Assembly: GCA_029582165.1 (NCBI GenBank)
Contig: CM055891.1
Location: forward strand, 29,614,832-29,678,831
Source of the DNA: Portulaca oleracea
Lineage: Eukaryota; Streptophyta; Magnoliopsida; Caryophyllales; Portulacaceae
Reading direction: 5' to 3'
Length of the DNA: 64,000 nt
Positions 24,001 to 36,199 of the stretch are shown piece by piece. Position numbers and translations under genes: made by a program. The notes below the pieces were generated by a model. The model made no database searches. It saw only the letters and a list, made by a program, of their open reading frames with translations, and was not told the origin of the DNA. Within the stretch, counting starts at the first letter, position 1, and each line of letters starts with the position of its first letter.

Positions 24001-24803
24001 TATTAACAAGTCAAACTTACATGAATTGTTCATGAATTATGACCTTGTTGATTCATCATTAAGAATAAGATTCCAAAATTTACATCAATTGTAGTTTAGA
24101 ATTATGTAAATGTCCAAAAAGGTTAGCGCATTCAAAATGGGAAATTGGATGAGGTTCGATTTCTGAAACCCCATTAGTGAACCTGATAACGCTAGTCTTG
24201 GTCGACAGTCGACCTGGTTCCTAATTGTATTATCATGTAGGAACAGTGATAATATCAACACAATTAGCATGTAGGATTGAGGTGATGATCAAGTTTCGTG
24301 ATCATAGTGATGTGATGACATCATAAATCAATCACATGGGTATTGTTGAGAACAACTACCAAACTGACCCGCAGTGGGAGCTCTTTAAGTTAGGAATGTC
24401 ATAAGAGCTCTCACTACTCAAAATTCCTAAATCCTGAGTTCTATACATAGACTACATGGTCTGCTGTGACTTTGGAGCGCGTCAAACGCCTTTCGTGATG
24501 AGGCTATAAAGGCGTGTCCGGGTTCTGATGGGATCATGTGAGAATGTGTGTCTGAACAAGATGACATTGTCCTCCCTATTAGGGACAGTTGTCTCGGTGG
24601 CCACTCGGTGAGATTGGACTGAAAATGCTTGGCCGAGCTCAGTTGAATCAATAGTTGATCGTCTGTTTTTCAAAGTCTAAACTCGGAGATCGAGGAACGT
24701 TCGGGTCTTACATAAGGATGACTTTAGCTTACCTTATCCGAACTAGAGCGATAAGTGACAAGGGAATTCAAGGAATCGAACACTTGTGGGACAAGTGGGA
24801 GAT

Positions 24804-25018
24804 TGTTGGGAATGTCCCGACAATGTTCGATATACACGGAGATTAAACCAAAGTAATATAGTAATTATATGTCTTGCTAGAAACCTCTACAATTAGTAAT
24901 TAAATATGTTTAATTACAACTATATTATTTGGTTCTACTGGGTCACACAAGTCAGTGCCCTGGAACAATGTATGTAACCTAAATGATATTGTATCACGTT
25001 TAGAAAAGTTGGAAATTG
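24804..25018 (+). repeat. 3' LTR of outer Copia, left fragment
   Basis: Matches 17031-17237 apart from small differences, including an extra 10-bp block (ttctactggg) near 24933. It stops at ggaaattga, where the gag-only element begins; the two share GA at the joint. Confidence 0.9.
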
Positions 25019-25183
25019 AGGGCACGGTCCCCCGCGGAGTGTCGAAACGACGTAGGGTTGCTTATTGGTCCTAGGGTACAAGTTTTAATTTTTTGTAAGA
25101 AAAAATATCTATTCGGGAATGGGCCTGAACTCTACGTCAACCCAGATCCGCGCGGATCTTTGGAGTTGACCGAAGCCCGGACA

Positions 25184-28100
25184 TGTAATAACCCGCCCTA
25201 AACCATAGCTATTATAGTACCTTAAACTTGTTTAATTAGTTTTAATTGCTTATTAAATTAATTTGTACCTTGCGGTTAGCTAACGGTGTGAGTTTTTGGA
25301 ATGGCGGCGTCGGTTCTAGTCAAACTTTTACCGAGCTCATTATTATTTATTTAGGACCTTAAATTATAATTATTTTAGGTTCTACAATCTTATTTCAAAG
25401 CCGGTTTATTTTATAGATTATTTTCCCACATCAAAAAGTTAATTCCGTTCTGGATTTATACTTTTTAAAATCGATCAAATTTATTATAATTCTAAGGTAT
25501 ATATGAAACACCCATTTTATGTTTTATTAGTAATATTAGTATTGTTATATTAGTGTTATAATTGCAATGTTTATTAATATTTTAGTTAAGCTAATTAAAG
25601 GGAGTAATATATATGCAAGTGGGGGAGTTAAGGGGTCATATTTCATTTCAAATTTGACAACACAACTCAGCCCTCTTTCTCCCTCTTCACGCCAGGCAGC
25701 AGCACCCCAGCCCCCTCCTCTGTTTCGCCGGCGACCGCCCGTTTCCGGCGAGATTCCGGCCAAACTTTCCGGCACCAATTTGAAGCTCTCCCTCTCCTCT
25801 TCATCCTAGTCCATTTTATTCATCTTTTCAAGTGGTATTTCTCAAGTTATCTCTCCTCCATTGTTATGAATTTTGAAGGTTTTGATATTATAGTTTTACC
25901 ATGATGTTTTTATGCTAAATTACTACTTTCTTTTATGAATTTAGAGTACAAATTTGTTGTAGTTGATTTTAGTGAGTAAAGCTATGTTTTTGGTTCAAGT
26001 TCATGTGAAATGTGTTGAGGTTTATGTGAATTATTGAAGGGGATGATGTTCTATAGTCATGCATGTTGGATTGGAAGAGATATTTGAGTTAAACTTTCTG
26101 TTTTGTAGAGATAATAAACTATTCTTGAGTTGTTTGGATGAATTACATGAAGTTGTGAAGAAAAACCATGTTATTTGTGGTGTAGTTTAAGTACAAATGT
26201 ATGTGAGTTGTTGCATGTGAATTATACAAGTATGAATGCTAATTTTAGAGGTAAAAATTCTGAAGATTTGTGAGGAAATGGGTAAATTGCAATAGGGGTA
26301 TTGTTAGTGTAGAGTTGAGCTAAAGAAAACCAAACTTGAGGGCTAAATTCTGTCCAGAACCTACTGCCCATTTTGTGATTTTTATAGGGGATGCTAAAAT
26401 TAGTTTCGAGCCCAGAAATTAGTGTAAAAAGGTAGCCTAAGATGTTAGTAAACACCGGGCTTTGGAATTTCGAGTTTTCGATTTGTATAACTCAAGTTAG
26501 AGCCAAAACCGTAAAGCCGCGCAATTACATACGAATTTTGGAGTCAGTGTATTGTTGTGTGCTTTTCGACCAAATGGAGTTTGATTCTGGAAAAGTGTTC
26601 AACATAAGAGTTTTAGAGGACTCGACGAGCTTTCCGAAAACGTATGGTATGTCTTAAACCGATGTCGGGAGTGTAAGTTATAGGACCCGGAAACAGAGCT
26701 GAAAAACTGGAAATTCTGGGTAATTGTATAAGTACATTAAGGGGTTAAATATGGTTATAAAGGACTTATAAGTGGGTTTAAGAGTGGCTAATCTAAGGAA
26801 TATAGTATTTGTGATATAGTTGTTAAGTGAGAACCTTAGAGCCAATGTTGAAGGACCCCGAGACTTTGAAACTATTTTACCGTTTTACCGTTTTAATTTA
26901 CCGAAACTTCCTAAATTTATTGAGAAGTTTCTATCGTACTTTGAAGTTTTTAAAGTCTTTTTGGGTAATTTGAGAGGTTATATTTTACAAGTGTTCCTTA
27001 GTCCATAAAGCTCTTATAAGTTAAAGCGTTTACCAAAGTCTTCTCAATTTTATATTCAAACACTCGGAAACTTCGTATATGACTATTTTGGTAATTTACT
27101 GCTACTGACCAGAGCTTTTTCCGAGCCCTTATCATCTTTTTTAGCCTCTGGCCCGGCCATCAAACTTGTAGAGTATATTTTTTCCCTTTCCGAAAAGTAC
27201 TCGCATAGCGAAATCCGAGTTCTATAGCCCGAGCTACGACCAAAATACTATTGCCTTAAAAACCTGAAATTTTTATATGTTTTAACTCCGAAACTTTATT
27301 GCAAGGCTCTACGCCCTCATCTATTCATGGCTCCTATTTTAATACCGAACTCTATTGTTATAGCTCAAAGTCTGCTCGACCCAAGCCATTCCCAGTGAGA
27401 TCGCCAGAGCAACTCACTCGCCAGTACGCAAATTGTCCAACTCTTTTTCTATTTAAAGTCAAAGTACGCTTTTATTGCATAAGTTATATTCTAACGATTT
27501 TTGTGTTTTATAAGTGGTCGATACCTATTCTACAGTAGCTAGAGCGAAGCCTAGCCTTTTGACTCCTATCGAGTAATCTCGATCTGCGTCGATCGCCTAG
27601 ATCACCCATCCAAACTCGAGTCGGTTTGGGCGCGTCTGGCGAGATGCTTGGCATCGATCTCAAAAGGACACCACGCTTTTACTTTATGAAATCATTTTAT
27701 TGTTAAGCATAGTATATGCATAGAACTTTCATAGCTAAAGTATTCAATGGTTTAGCATGTTTTATGTCCCCCTTCCCGTTTTCAAAATGAATTTAAATGC
27801 CGGCACTAAAAACCGTTTCCGAACGGTTTGACGTGTTGGAGGTTTACGTACTGAGTGTTTCCCCACTCACTTTGCGAACGTTTTTAATGTTTTGTTTTAG
27901 GCGGTCCGAGCTCCTAGGATAAAGGCGAGGTTAATCACGAGTAAGTCGTCTGTACAGAACAGTTCTCTAAAGGCGATCGAAGATCGGTGTTCAAGGTTGC
28001 CCAAGGGCGTTAAAGGCCACTGGGTTGTGGAAACCTATGATATGTATGATAAAAGGTTGTATAATGTGTGTGTACTTTAAGTTTAGCAGTTGGATTGTAT

Positions 28101-28270
28101 GGAGTTTAGTACAGTTTTATGGTGTATTGTTATATTGTGGTTTTGTGTTTTGCCTTGTCCCGAGTAGGGACGGCGGTAATGCCTCAACCTAAGGTGTTCC
28201 GCTGCGCTAATCACGAGTTTAGGATTCTAAAGTATAATCTTGATCTTGTGATTAAGGTTGGGGCGTTACA
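25184..28270 (+). repeat. 5' LTR of Ty3/Gypsy element (3087 bp)
   Basis: TGTAATAACCCGCC...GGGGCGTTACA. A short GC-rich block (25680-25765) is reminiscent of the larger one in the solo LTR at 55989-59427. No gene inside. Confidence 0.93.
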
Positions 28271-29930
28271 GTTGTGGTATCAGAGCGGAGTTATAAGGAG
28301 GATTTAAGGGTATAGAAATTTTCAAGCAAGTGTGATATGCATTTGTGAAGTATGGACGCTAAGTATGGTGACATATGTGTCCCTTATAGGTGTATGAGTC
28401 CTTTGTGGATTGAGTTGGAATTATGTGAAATTGTTGGGATGGATGTTGAGCTTGAAGCTCTAGATGAGTATATGAAATGTAAGAGTTTCCCTTGCAGGTT
28501 TGAAGATTATGTAGAATTTGGGATAGTCCAATTTATAGGGGGAGTGCTGCCAAAATTTCTTCAGAAATTTGGAAGTTTATTAGCAAGTTTAAGAAAGCTT
28601 ATCTACGAGTTGTTTTAATTTAAAGGTTTGTTATGAGCAAAGCATGTTATGTGTATAAGTGCCATTGTGGACGAAGCATGTTAAAGTAGTCCTTAAAAGG
28701 AGGTTTTAGTCATCCAAATATGAATTTATAAGTCCAATTTCAAGAGGAAATGATGTAAAGCTCAAATGAGGGGCTAAAAGCCTTGCCAAGGTGTAGAGTG
28801 AAAGGATTAAAGATGTTTATATGATACGAATGTTTGGCATGATCCAAAGATAGTATGTAAGATCACAGTAATCATGAGATGGAACAAGAGTACCTTTTTA
28901 AGGTAAGTAAGGTTTAAGTTAGTTGAGTCTCGGACCTCGCCTTAATTTTCATTCGTTTAATTCTTTCAAATACGTTTTCAATGTCAAAGTTATTAAAACT
29001 TGTTATCGATGTCACATAGAACATAGGGCATGGATGGATCACAATCGTGACCCTTTTTCTAACCTCTTCACGATGTTGCGGGAGCCCAAGACCAATGTCC
29101 AAGTCCGTCTCAAGGAGCTGCAAAACGCCTTTGATATCCTTGGCGCGGCGAATCCGCAATTTGAGCGTCGCAATGATGAGTGCCAAGTTTGGTGCTTATC
29201 GCCACCTTTCCTCACAAGAGTCTGTGGGATGCTGCAAGAAGCTACCCCGTCAGGAAGAATCGACCGATGCCCCTGGTGTTTCGACTACATTGAGCGCAGA
29301 ATCACACCGCATTGGAAGATGTTATCATTCAAGTTGCTTCGCTTAAGCGATCACGTGTGTGCGAGCTAGGGCTTTTCCTACACGAGACGTTATCGTTGCC
29401 CGCTCATCTAAACGCGAGTCTAACCCCTCCGCATGTTTCCCTCCCCACGACGTGGGTCAGCACCGTTAGAGCACGAACCCGCGGAGGAAGAAAAATTCTG
29501 ATATGGATCCCGACGAGCATAAAGTTAACCAAGAGCCTAAGAGCACTAATAATTAGAATTAAGAGGCCTCTCATCATGAGAATCTTCTTTGATTAACTCA
29601 CGTATAGGGTTCACTAGAAGCTAACCGCCGCTAAGTTAAATGACCGAAGTGACCTTCGGGGTTGACCGACTCTTCTGTCCCAGAGTCATCTCTCGCAACT
29701 AGTTAATCTATGCTAAGTTTGTGGGACCTTCCCATGCCTTTGAGTAAAGGGACGTATAGTCGGCTGTGAGAATCAATGGTTGTCATGTCAAAGAGGGTCA
29801 AAGTAGAAAGTTAAAGAGCATCGAGTAAATCTAGACCCTTAGAAAGTCCCACGTGGGAGTGAGAATCAAATTCTAAGGATGCTATCATGGGAATACCCCT
29901 CACAACTTCTAGAAGAAAGAACATTTGAGT
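28271..29930 (+). other. Leader and unrecognisable interior of the Ty3/Gypsy element
   Basis: After the primer site no gag or RT motif can be read. A GC-richer block at 29030-29480 gives overlapping frames of 90-148 codons on both strands, none recognised; they may be decayed gag-pol. Confidence 0.5.
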
Positions 29931-31102
29931 AAATTACGGATCGCCTTACCAAGTTGGCACAGTTCACTTCTATCCAAGAAGGATGGAAAACAGATAAGAT
30001 AACGGATATCCACACACACAAGATTGTTAAATTATATGGAACTCCAAGAGGCAAAGTCCCCGATGGGGATACATGTTGTCAATCGTGATTCGAAGCAACT
30101 TCATTTCTACCCAGGAAGGATGGAGCGCCCTACAAAGTTAGCTGGGAATTTATGAATCGCCTGACAAAGTCGGCGCACATTATTTCCATCTATGAAGGAG
30201 GAAAAGTAGATAAATTGGCTGATAATTGCATACAAAAGTCATAAGGTTGCATAGAATTCCAATAGGACACAGTATCCGAATGAAATACGCGGTTTCAATC
30301 ACGATTTCCATCACGATTTTAGTACTAAGACTAATGGTAATAGCCTCTACCATCTGGAAAGCGATGGCCAGACAGAAAGAGTAAACCAAAATTCTAGAAG
30401 ACATGCTACGCGCCTGTGTACTAGACTTTCAAGGCAACTGGGATCAGTACCTTCCTCTCGTAGATTTCTCTTACAATACTAGTTACCAAGCCACGATTCA
30501 GATGGCGCCTTTTGAAGCTTTATGCGGGAAGTAAAGAACACCCCTATGTTGGGCGAGTTAGAGGAAGCATTAATCATAGGTCGACTTAATTCAAGAGACG
30601 ATAAGACCAAGGTGATCCAACAAAGATATTCGGACACCAAAGCGCAGAAGAGCTATCTTGACAAGAGGTGGAAGCCGCTTGAGTTCCAAGTAGGAGATAG
30701 GGTATTCCTCAAAGTTTCCCCACAAAGGAGTTAGGCGATTCAATGTTGGGTAAATTAAGCCCTCGGTACATAGGACCTTGTCCCATTGTAGGAAAGGTTA
30801 ACCCATCAGCTTATCGTCTAGAGTTACCCTCCGAGTTAGGACATATCCACGATGTCTTTCATATCTCCCAGCTTCGGAAGTATGTGCCTGATCCAACGCG
30901 CGTTTTAGAGGAAGAACCTCCTCTTCTAGCCAAGGACCTCACCTTCGAGCAGCAACCGATCCAAATTTTGGATCGTAGAGTCAAGCGTCTACGTACGAAA
31001 GAAGTTCCGCTAGTCAAAGTTCTATGGGCGAACCAAGAAACCTCCGAGGCCACGTGGGAGACCGAAGATGAAATGATAAAAAACTACCCCCATCTATTTT
31101 AA
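29930..31102 (+). pseudogene. Ty3/Gypsy integrase remnant with chromodomain-like end
   Basis: Read across frames. The integrase motif DRLTK-AHF occurs twice (TDRLTKLAQF near 29938, NRLTKSAHI near 30152), so a piece is duplicated. Then LYHLESDGQTERVNQ and LEDMLRACVLDFQGNW near 30340-30440, YNTSYQATIQMAPFEALCGK before a stop at 30534, QVGDRVFLKVSPQ near 30690-30720, a shift near 30735, and an open stretch 30743-31102 with LGKLSPRYIGPCPIVGKV, VFHISQLRKYVPDP and the ending KNYPHLF. The tail TSEATWETEDEM fits the chromodomain-like end of Tekay/Del integrases. Confidence 0.85.
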
Positions 31103-31174
31103 GGTATTTCTCACCGCAAAAGTTTATCGGACAGCAAGTTTCGAGGACGAAATTTCTTTTAAGGGGGGGGAGGA

Positions 31175-34100
31175 TGTAATAACCCGCCCTAAACCATAGC
31201 TATTATAGTACCTTAAACTTGTTTAATTAGTTTTAATTGCTTATTAAATTAATTTGTACCTTGCGGTTAGCTAACGGTGACAGGTTTCGGCGGAATGGCG
31301 AAGCGGTCAGTTCTGAGTCAAACTTTTACCGAGCTCATTATTATTTATTTAGGACCTTAAATTATAATTATTTTAGGTTCTAAAATCTTATTTCAAAGTC
31401 GGTTTATTTTATAGATTATTTTCCCACATCGAAACGAAGTTAATTCCGGGTTGCCGATTTACCGTCTTTTTAAAACTGATCAAATTTATTATAATTCTAA
31501 GGTATATATGAAACACCCATTTTATGTTTTATTAGTAATATTAGTATTGTTATATTAGTGTTATAATTGCAATGTTTATTAATATTTTAGTTAAGCTAAT
31601 TAAAGGGAGTAATATATATGCAAGTGGGAGTTAAGGGTCATATTTCATTTCAAATTTGACAACACAACTCAGCCCTCTTTCTCCCTCTTCACGCCAGCAG
31701 CACCCCAGCCCCCTCCTCTGTTTCGCCGGCGACCGCCCGTTTCCGGCGAGATTCCGGCCAAACTTTCCGGCACCAATTTGAAGCTCTCCCTCTCCTCTTC
31801 ATCCTAGTCCATTTTATTCATCTTTTCAAGTGGTATTTCTCAAGTTATCTCTCCTCCATTGTTATGAATTTTGAAGGTTTTGATATTATAGTTTTACCAT
31901 GATGTTTTTATGCTAAATTACTACTTTCTTTTATGAATTTAGAGTACAAATTTGTTGTAGTTGATTTTAGTGAGTAAAGCTATGTTTTTGGTTCAAGTTC
32001 ATGTGAAATGTGTTGAGGTTTATGTGAATTATTGAAGGGGATGATGTTCTATAGTCATGCATGTTGGATTGGAAGAGATATTTGAGTTAAACTTTCTGTT
32101 TTGTAGAGATAATAAACTATTCTTGAGTTGTTTGGATGAATTACATGAAGTTGTGAAGAAAAACCATGTTATTTGTGGTGTAGTTTAAGTACAAATGTAT
32201 GTGAGTTGTTGCATGTGAATTATACAAGTATGAATGCTAATTTTAGAGGTAAAAATTCTGAAGATTTGTGAGGAAATGGGTAAATTGCAATAGGGGTATT
32301 GTTAGTGTAGAGTTGAGCTAAAGAAAACCAAACTTGAGGGCTAAATTCTGTCCAGAACCTACTGCCCATTTTGTGATTTTTATAGGGGATGCTAAAATTA
32401 GTTTCGAGCCCAGAAATTAGTGTAAAATAGTAGCCTAAGATGTTAATAAACACCGGGCTTTGGAATTTCGAGTTTTCGATTTGTATAACTCAAGTTAGAG
32501 CCAAAACCGTAAAGTCGCGCAATTACATACGAATTTTGGAGTCAGTGTATTGTTGTGTGCTTTTCGACCAAATGGAGTTTGATTCTGGAAAAGTGTTCAA
32601 CATAAGAGTTTTAGAGGACTCGACGAGCTTTCCGAAAACGTATGGTATGTCTTAAACCGATGTCGGGAGTGTAAGTTATAGGACCCGGAAACAGAGCTGA
32701 AAAACTGGAAATTCTGGGTAATTGTATAAGTACATTAAGGGGTTAAATATGGTTATAAAGGACTTATAAGTGGGTTTAAGAGTGGCTAATCTAAGGAATA
32801 TAGTATTTGTGATATAGTTGTTAAGTGAGAACCTTAGAGCCAATGTTGAAGGACCCCGAGACTTTGAAACTATTTTACCGTTTTACCGTTTTAATTTACC
32901 GAAACTTCCTAAATTTATTGAGAAGTTTCTATCGTACTTTGAAGTTTTTAAAGTCTTTTTGGGTAATTTGAGAGGTTATATTTTACAAGTGTTCCTTAGT
33001 CCATAAAGCTCTTATAAGTTAAAGCGTTTACCAAAGTCTTCTCAATTTTATATTCAAACACTCGGAAACTTCGTATATGACTATTTTGGTAATTTACTGC
33101 TACTGACCAGAGCTTTTTCCGAGCCCTTATCATCTTTTTTAGCCTCTGGCCCGGCCATCAAACTTGTAGAGTATATTTTTTCCCTTTCCGAAAAGTACTC
33201 GCATAGCGAAATCCGAGTTCTATAGCCCGAGCTACGACCAAAATACTATTGCCTTAAAAACCTGAAATTTTTATACGTTTTAACTCCGAAACTTTATTGC
33301 AAGGCTCTACGCCCTCATCTATTCATGGCTCCTATTTTAATACCGAACTCTATTATTATAGCTCAAAGTCCTGCTTTTGACCCAAGCCATTCCCCAGCCG
33401 AGATCGCCACCGAGCAACTCACTCGCTTCAGGTACGCAAATTGTCCAACTCTTTTTCTATTTAAAGTCAAAGTACAGTTTTATTGCATAAGTTATATTCT
33501 AACGATTTTTGTGTTTTATAAGTGGTCCCGATACCTATTCTACAGTAGCTAGAGCGAAGCCTAGCCTTTTCTGAGCTCTATCTGAGTAATCTCGACTGGC
33601 AGCGTCATTGCCTATGATCACCCATCCAAACTCGAGTCGGTTTGGCGTGCGTCTGCGAGATGCTTGACATCGATCTCAAAAGGACACCACGCTTTTACTT
33701 TATGAAATCATTTTATTGTTAAGCATAGTATATGCATAGAACTTTCATAGCTAAAGTATTCAATGGTTTAGCATGTTTTATGTCCCCCTTCCCGTTTTCA
33801 AAATGAATTTAAATGCCGGCACTAAAAACCGTTTCCGAACGGTTTGACGTGTTGGAGGTTTACGTACTGAGTGTTTCCCCACTCACTTTGCGAACGTTTT
33901 TAATGTTTTGTTTTAGGCGGTCCGAGCTCCCAGGATAAACGCGAGGTTAATCACGAGTAAGTAAATGCATGCACGCAGTTCTCTAAAGCGATCGAAGATC
34001 GGTGTTCAAGGTTGCCCAAGGCGTTAAAGGCCAGGTTGTGAAACCTATGATATGTATGATAAAAGGTTGTATAATGTGTGTGTACTTTAAGTTTAGCAGT

Positions 34101-34280
34101 TGGATTGTATGGAGTTTAGTACAGTTTTATGGTGTATTGTTATATTGTGGTTTTGTGTTTTGCCTTGTCCCGAGTAGGGACGGCGGTAATGCCTCAACCT
34201 AAGGTGTTCCGCTGCGCTAATCACGAGTTTAGGATTCTAAAGTATAATCTTGATCTTGTGATTAAGGTTGGGGCGTTACA
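31175..34280 (+). repeat. 3' LTR of Ty3/Gypsy element (3106 bp)
   Basis: Nearly identical to 25184-28270 over long stretches. Differences cluster in a few short places (around 31275, 31440, 33370, 33430, 33580, 33960), mostly small indels in C- and G-containing words. Confidence 0.93.
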
Positions 34281-35688
34281 GGACACATCCCGAATGGGAT
34301 ACTGGTCATAGTAGCAAAAAGTGGATTGGACTGGCTGACGGGCCCAGAAATCCGCGCGGATTTGGCGATCTGCGCACATCGATTATTTATTTTGCTGCGA
34401 TGACCACCTCGACAAATGATCATCGGTGAGTTCACAGACCAGAAATCCGCGTGGATCTCTGGACGGTGTCTCGGGCCGGTTTTCATTTGGGTTGAGTTTA
34501 CCGGAGTCGCCAGTTAATTTTATAAAAAATTAACAAAAATAAATAAACTCCACGGTCTCCGAACCAAGATCAGGATCGGGGGTAAAGGTGTCGATGTAGG
34601 GGGGTGCCCTTGCATCGCCCGCCATGGCGGCCTTTACTAAGTCGGGAATAATTTTAAATAAAAAAGAGAGTTGTCACACTTTTAAAATTAAAACGTTCAA
34701 ATAAGAAAGTCAACAAAAATGCAAGCATCTATCCGAAAGACGAAACGAGAAAACTGAAAAAAATACAACGGGCGGGGTGTAATACCTACATGATTACATT
34801 TTATTGTAAAAAAACGGAAAATAAAAAAAGTAAAAATATATACCGAATCCGCGAGGATCCGCCTGGCGTTTGGCTGGAAAATCTGGAGTCGATCGGAACA
34901 GTGCAGTCAATGGTGACGAAAACCCAGAAATCTGCGTGGTTCTCCACCCAGTTTTGTTTTAGCTCTCTGCTTTCTCTAGACTCAAACCCCAAAAAAAAAA
35001 ACCCCCTCCTGCAAAATCCGCGTGGATTCCCTTTTATAGGCGATGACTTGCGACGGTTTAAACGGAGGCTGACAAATCCGCACAGCTCCCACGTTGCATG
35101 AAATCCGCATGGATTAGCGGTTACCTAGACGTGATCTTCGGCAGTTGTTGACTGCAAATCGCTGGATCCGCGAGGACCTCCGGGCTGACCCAGATCCAGA
35201 TCCGCGTGGATTTATTGTCGATCCGATGAAAATTTGGCCCAAATCCGCGTGGACTTGAGCCAGGCCGATCTGATGAAAATTTGGCCCAAATCCGCGTGGC
35301 TCCGATTGAATTTTGGGTTGAACTTTGGCCGGGATCCGCGAGACTCCAGGCTGAATTTTGGCCCGGATCCGCGTGACTCCAGGCTGGACTTTGGTCCGGA
35401 TCCGCGAGGATTTTCTGGGCCCGAATCTATGAAATCTGCGTGGTACTGGGCAAATCCGCGAGGATTTGTGCTAGGCCGGCCTGGAAAATCCGCGTGGATC
35501 TTCTTGGGTTGGTCTGGGAATTCCGCCAGGATTTGTACTGGATTTGTCTTTGGATGGCTGGAAAATCCGTGGTTTTTCTGGGTTAGTCCACAAGAATTTT
35601 CTGGTCTGTCTGAGCAAATCCGCCAGATTTTAATCGACCGTCTCGGATGCCGGTATCTTCTGGTCTAGAACATTATTTTGGTGTCTGA
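34281..35688 (-). repeat. 3' LTR of the gag-only element, main part
   Basis: With the 165-bp piece 25019-25183 this is the copy of 41780-43490. It carries many AAATCCGCG(T/A)GGA motifs. It is shorter than the other LTR by loss of repeat units, e.g. about 85 bp near 35160 and one unit near 35260. Followed (minus strand: preceded) by the purine tract aaagtggggcta. Confidence 0.88.
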
Positions 35689-35811
35689 TTAGCCCCACTT
35701 TGGTAGTCGAGTAAGACGAAAGTCAAAGTATGCTGAATTGTTGGGGCTAGTCTTTGGATCTTCCTGGGTTGGCCCGAAAAATTAGTCGGAGGTGATCTGA
35801 CTGAGTTGAAG

Positions 35812-36135
35812 TGTGGCCGGAGGTAGTCCGATCTGGAAATGCTGGGGGTTGTCCAAGACTTGATTAATTTATTGGGGACAGCCCGAACACTTGGATGATA
35901 TGCGGAGGTAGTCCGCTTGAAATTGCTGGAGGTAGTCCAGGCCTTGATGAATTTCTCGGGGGTAGCCCGAACACTTGGATGATATCCGGAGGTAGTCCGC
36001 TTGAAATTGCTGGAGGTAGTCCAGGCTTCGATGATTCAAGGGTAGCTTGAATGCTGGAAATTGACCGGAGGTAGTCCGATGCTGACTTGGTTGCTGGAGG
36101 TTGTCCAGGCTTTGATGAATTTCTCGAGGGTAGCC
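35812..36135. repeat. Tandem array next to 3' LTR of the gag-only element
   Basis: Three to four units of about 96 bp built from ggaggtagtccg, gctggaggtagtccagg, cttgatgaatttctcg, ggtagcccgaacacttgg. By orientation it lies in the 3' untranslated part of the element. Confidence 0.85.
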
Positions 36136-36199
36136 CGAGTCGTATTCAAGGATTGGTACCTGCAAAAGACACTTAAGTTTATGAGTATGTCATTATTAT

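Larger units (their letters stand above)
25184..34280 (+). mobile_element. Ty3/Gypsy retrotransposon, Tekay/Del-like, innermost element
   Basis: 5' LTR 25184-28270, interior 28271-31174, 3' LTR 31175-34280. TSD GGACA at 25179-25183 and 34281-34285; the uninterrupted site cccggacacatcccg is seen in the sister LTR near 41960. The primer site TGGTATCAGAGC is at 28275-28286 and the purine tract aagggggggggagga at 31161-31174. The interior is only 2.9 kb and has lost gag, protease and RT. It is the youngest insertion in the nest by position. Confidence 0.93.

Noticed and set aside
28914..29596. Overlapping frames on both strands in the Ty3/Gypsy interior
   Set aside because: No recognisable domain. 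They sit where gag-pol should be and are probably its debris, so I did not call a gene.
35234..35668. 144-codon plus-strand frame and its near-copy at 43026-43304, with minus-strand frames at 42790-43411
   Set aside because: Translations of the ATCCGCG repeat in the LTRs of the gag-only element; frames stay open only because of the repeat period.
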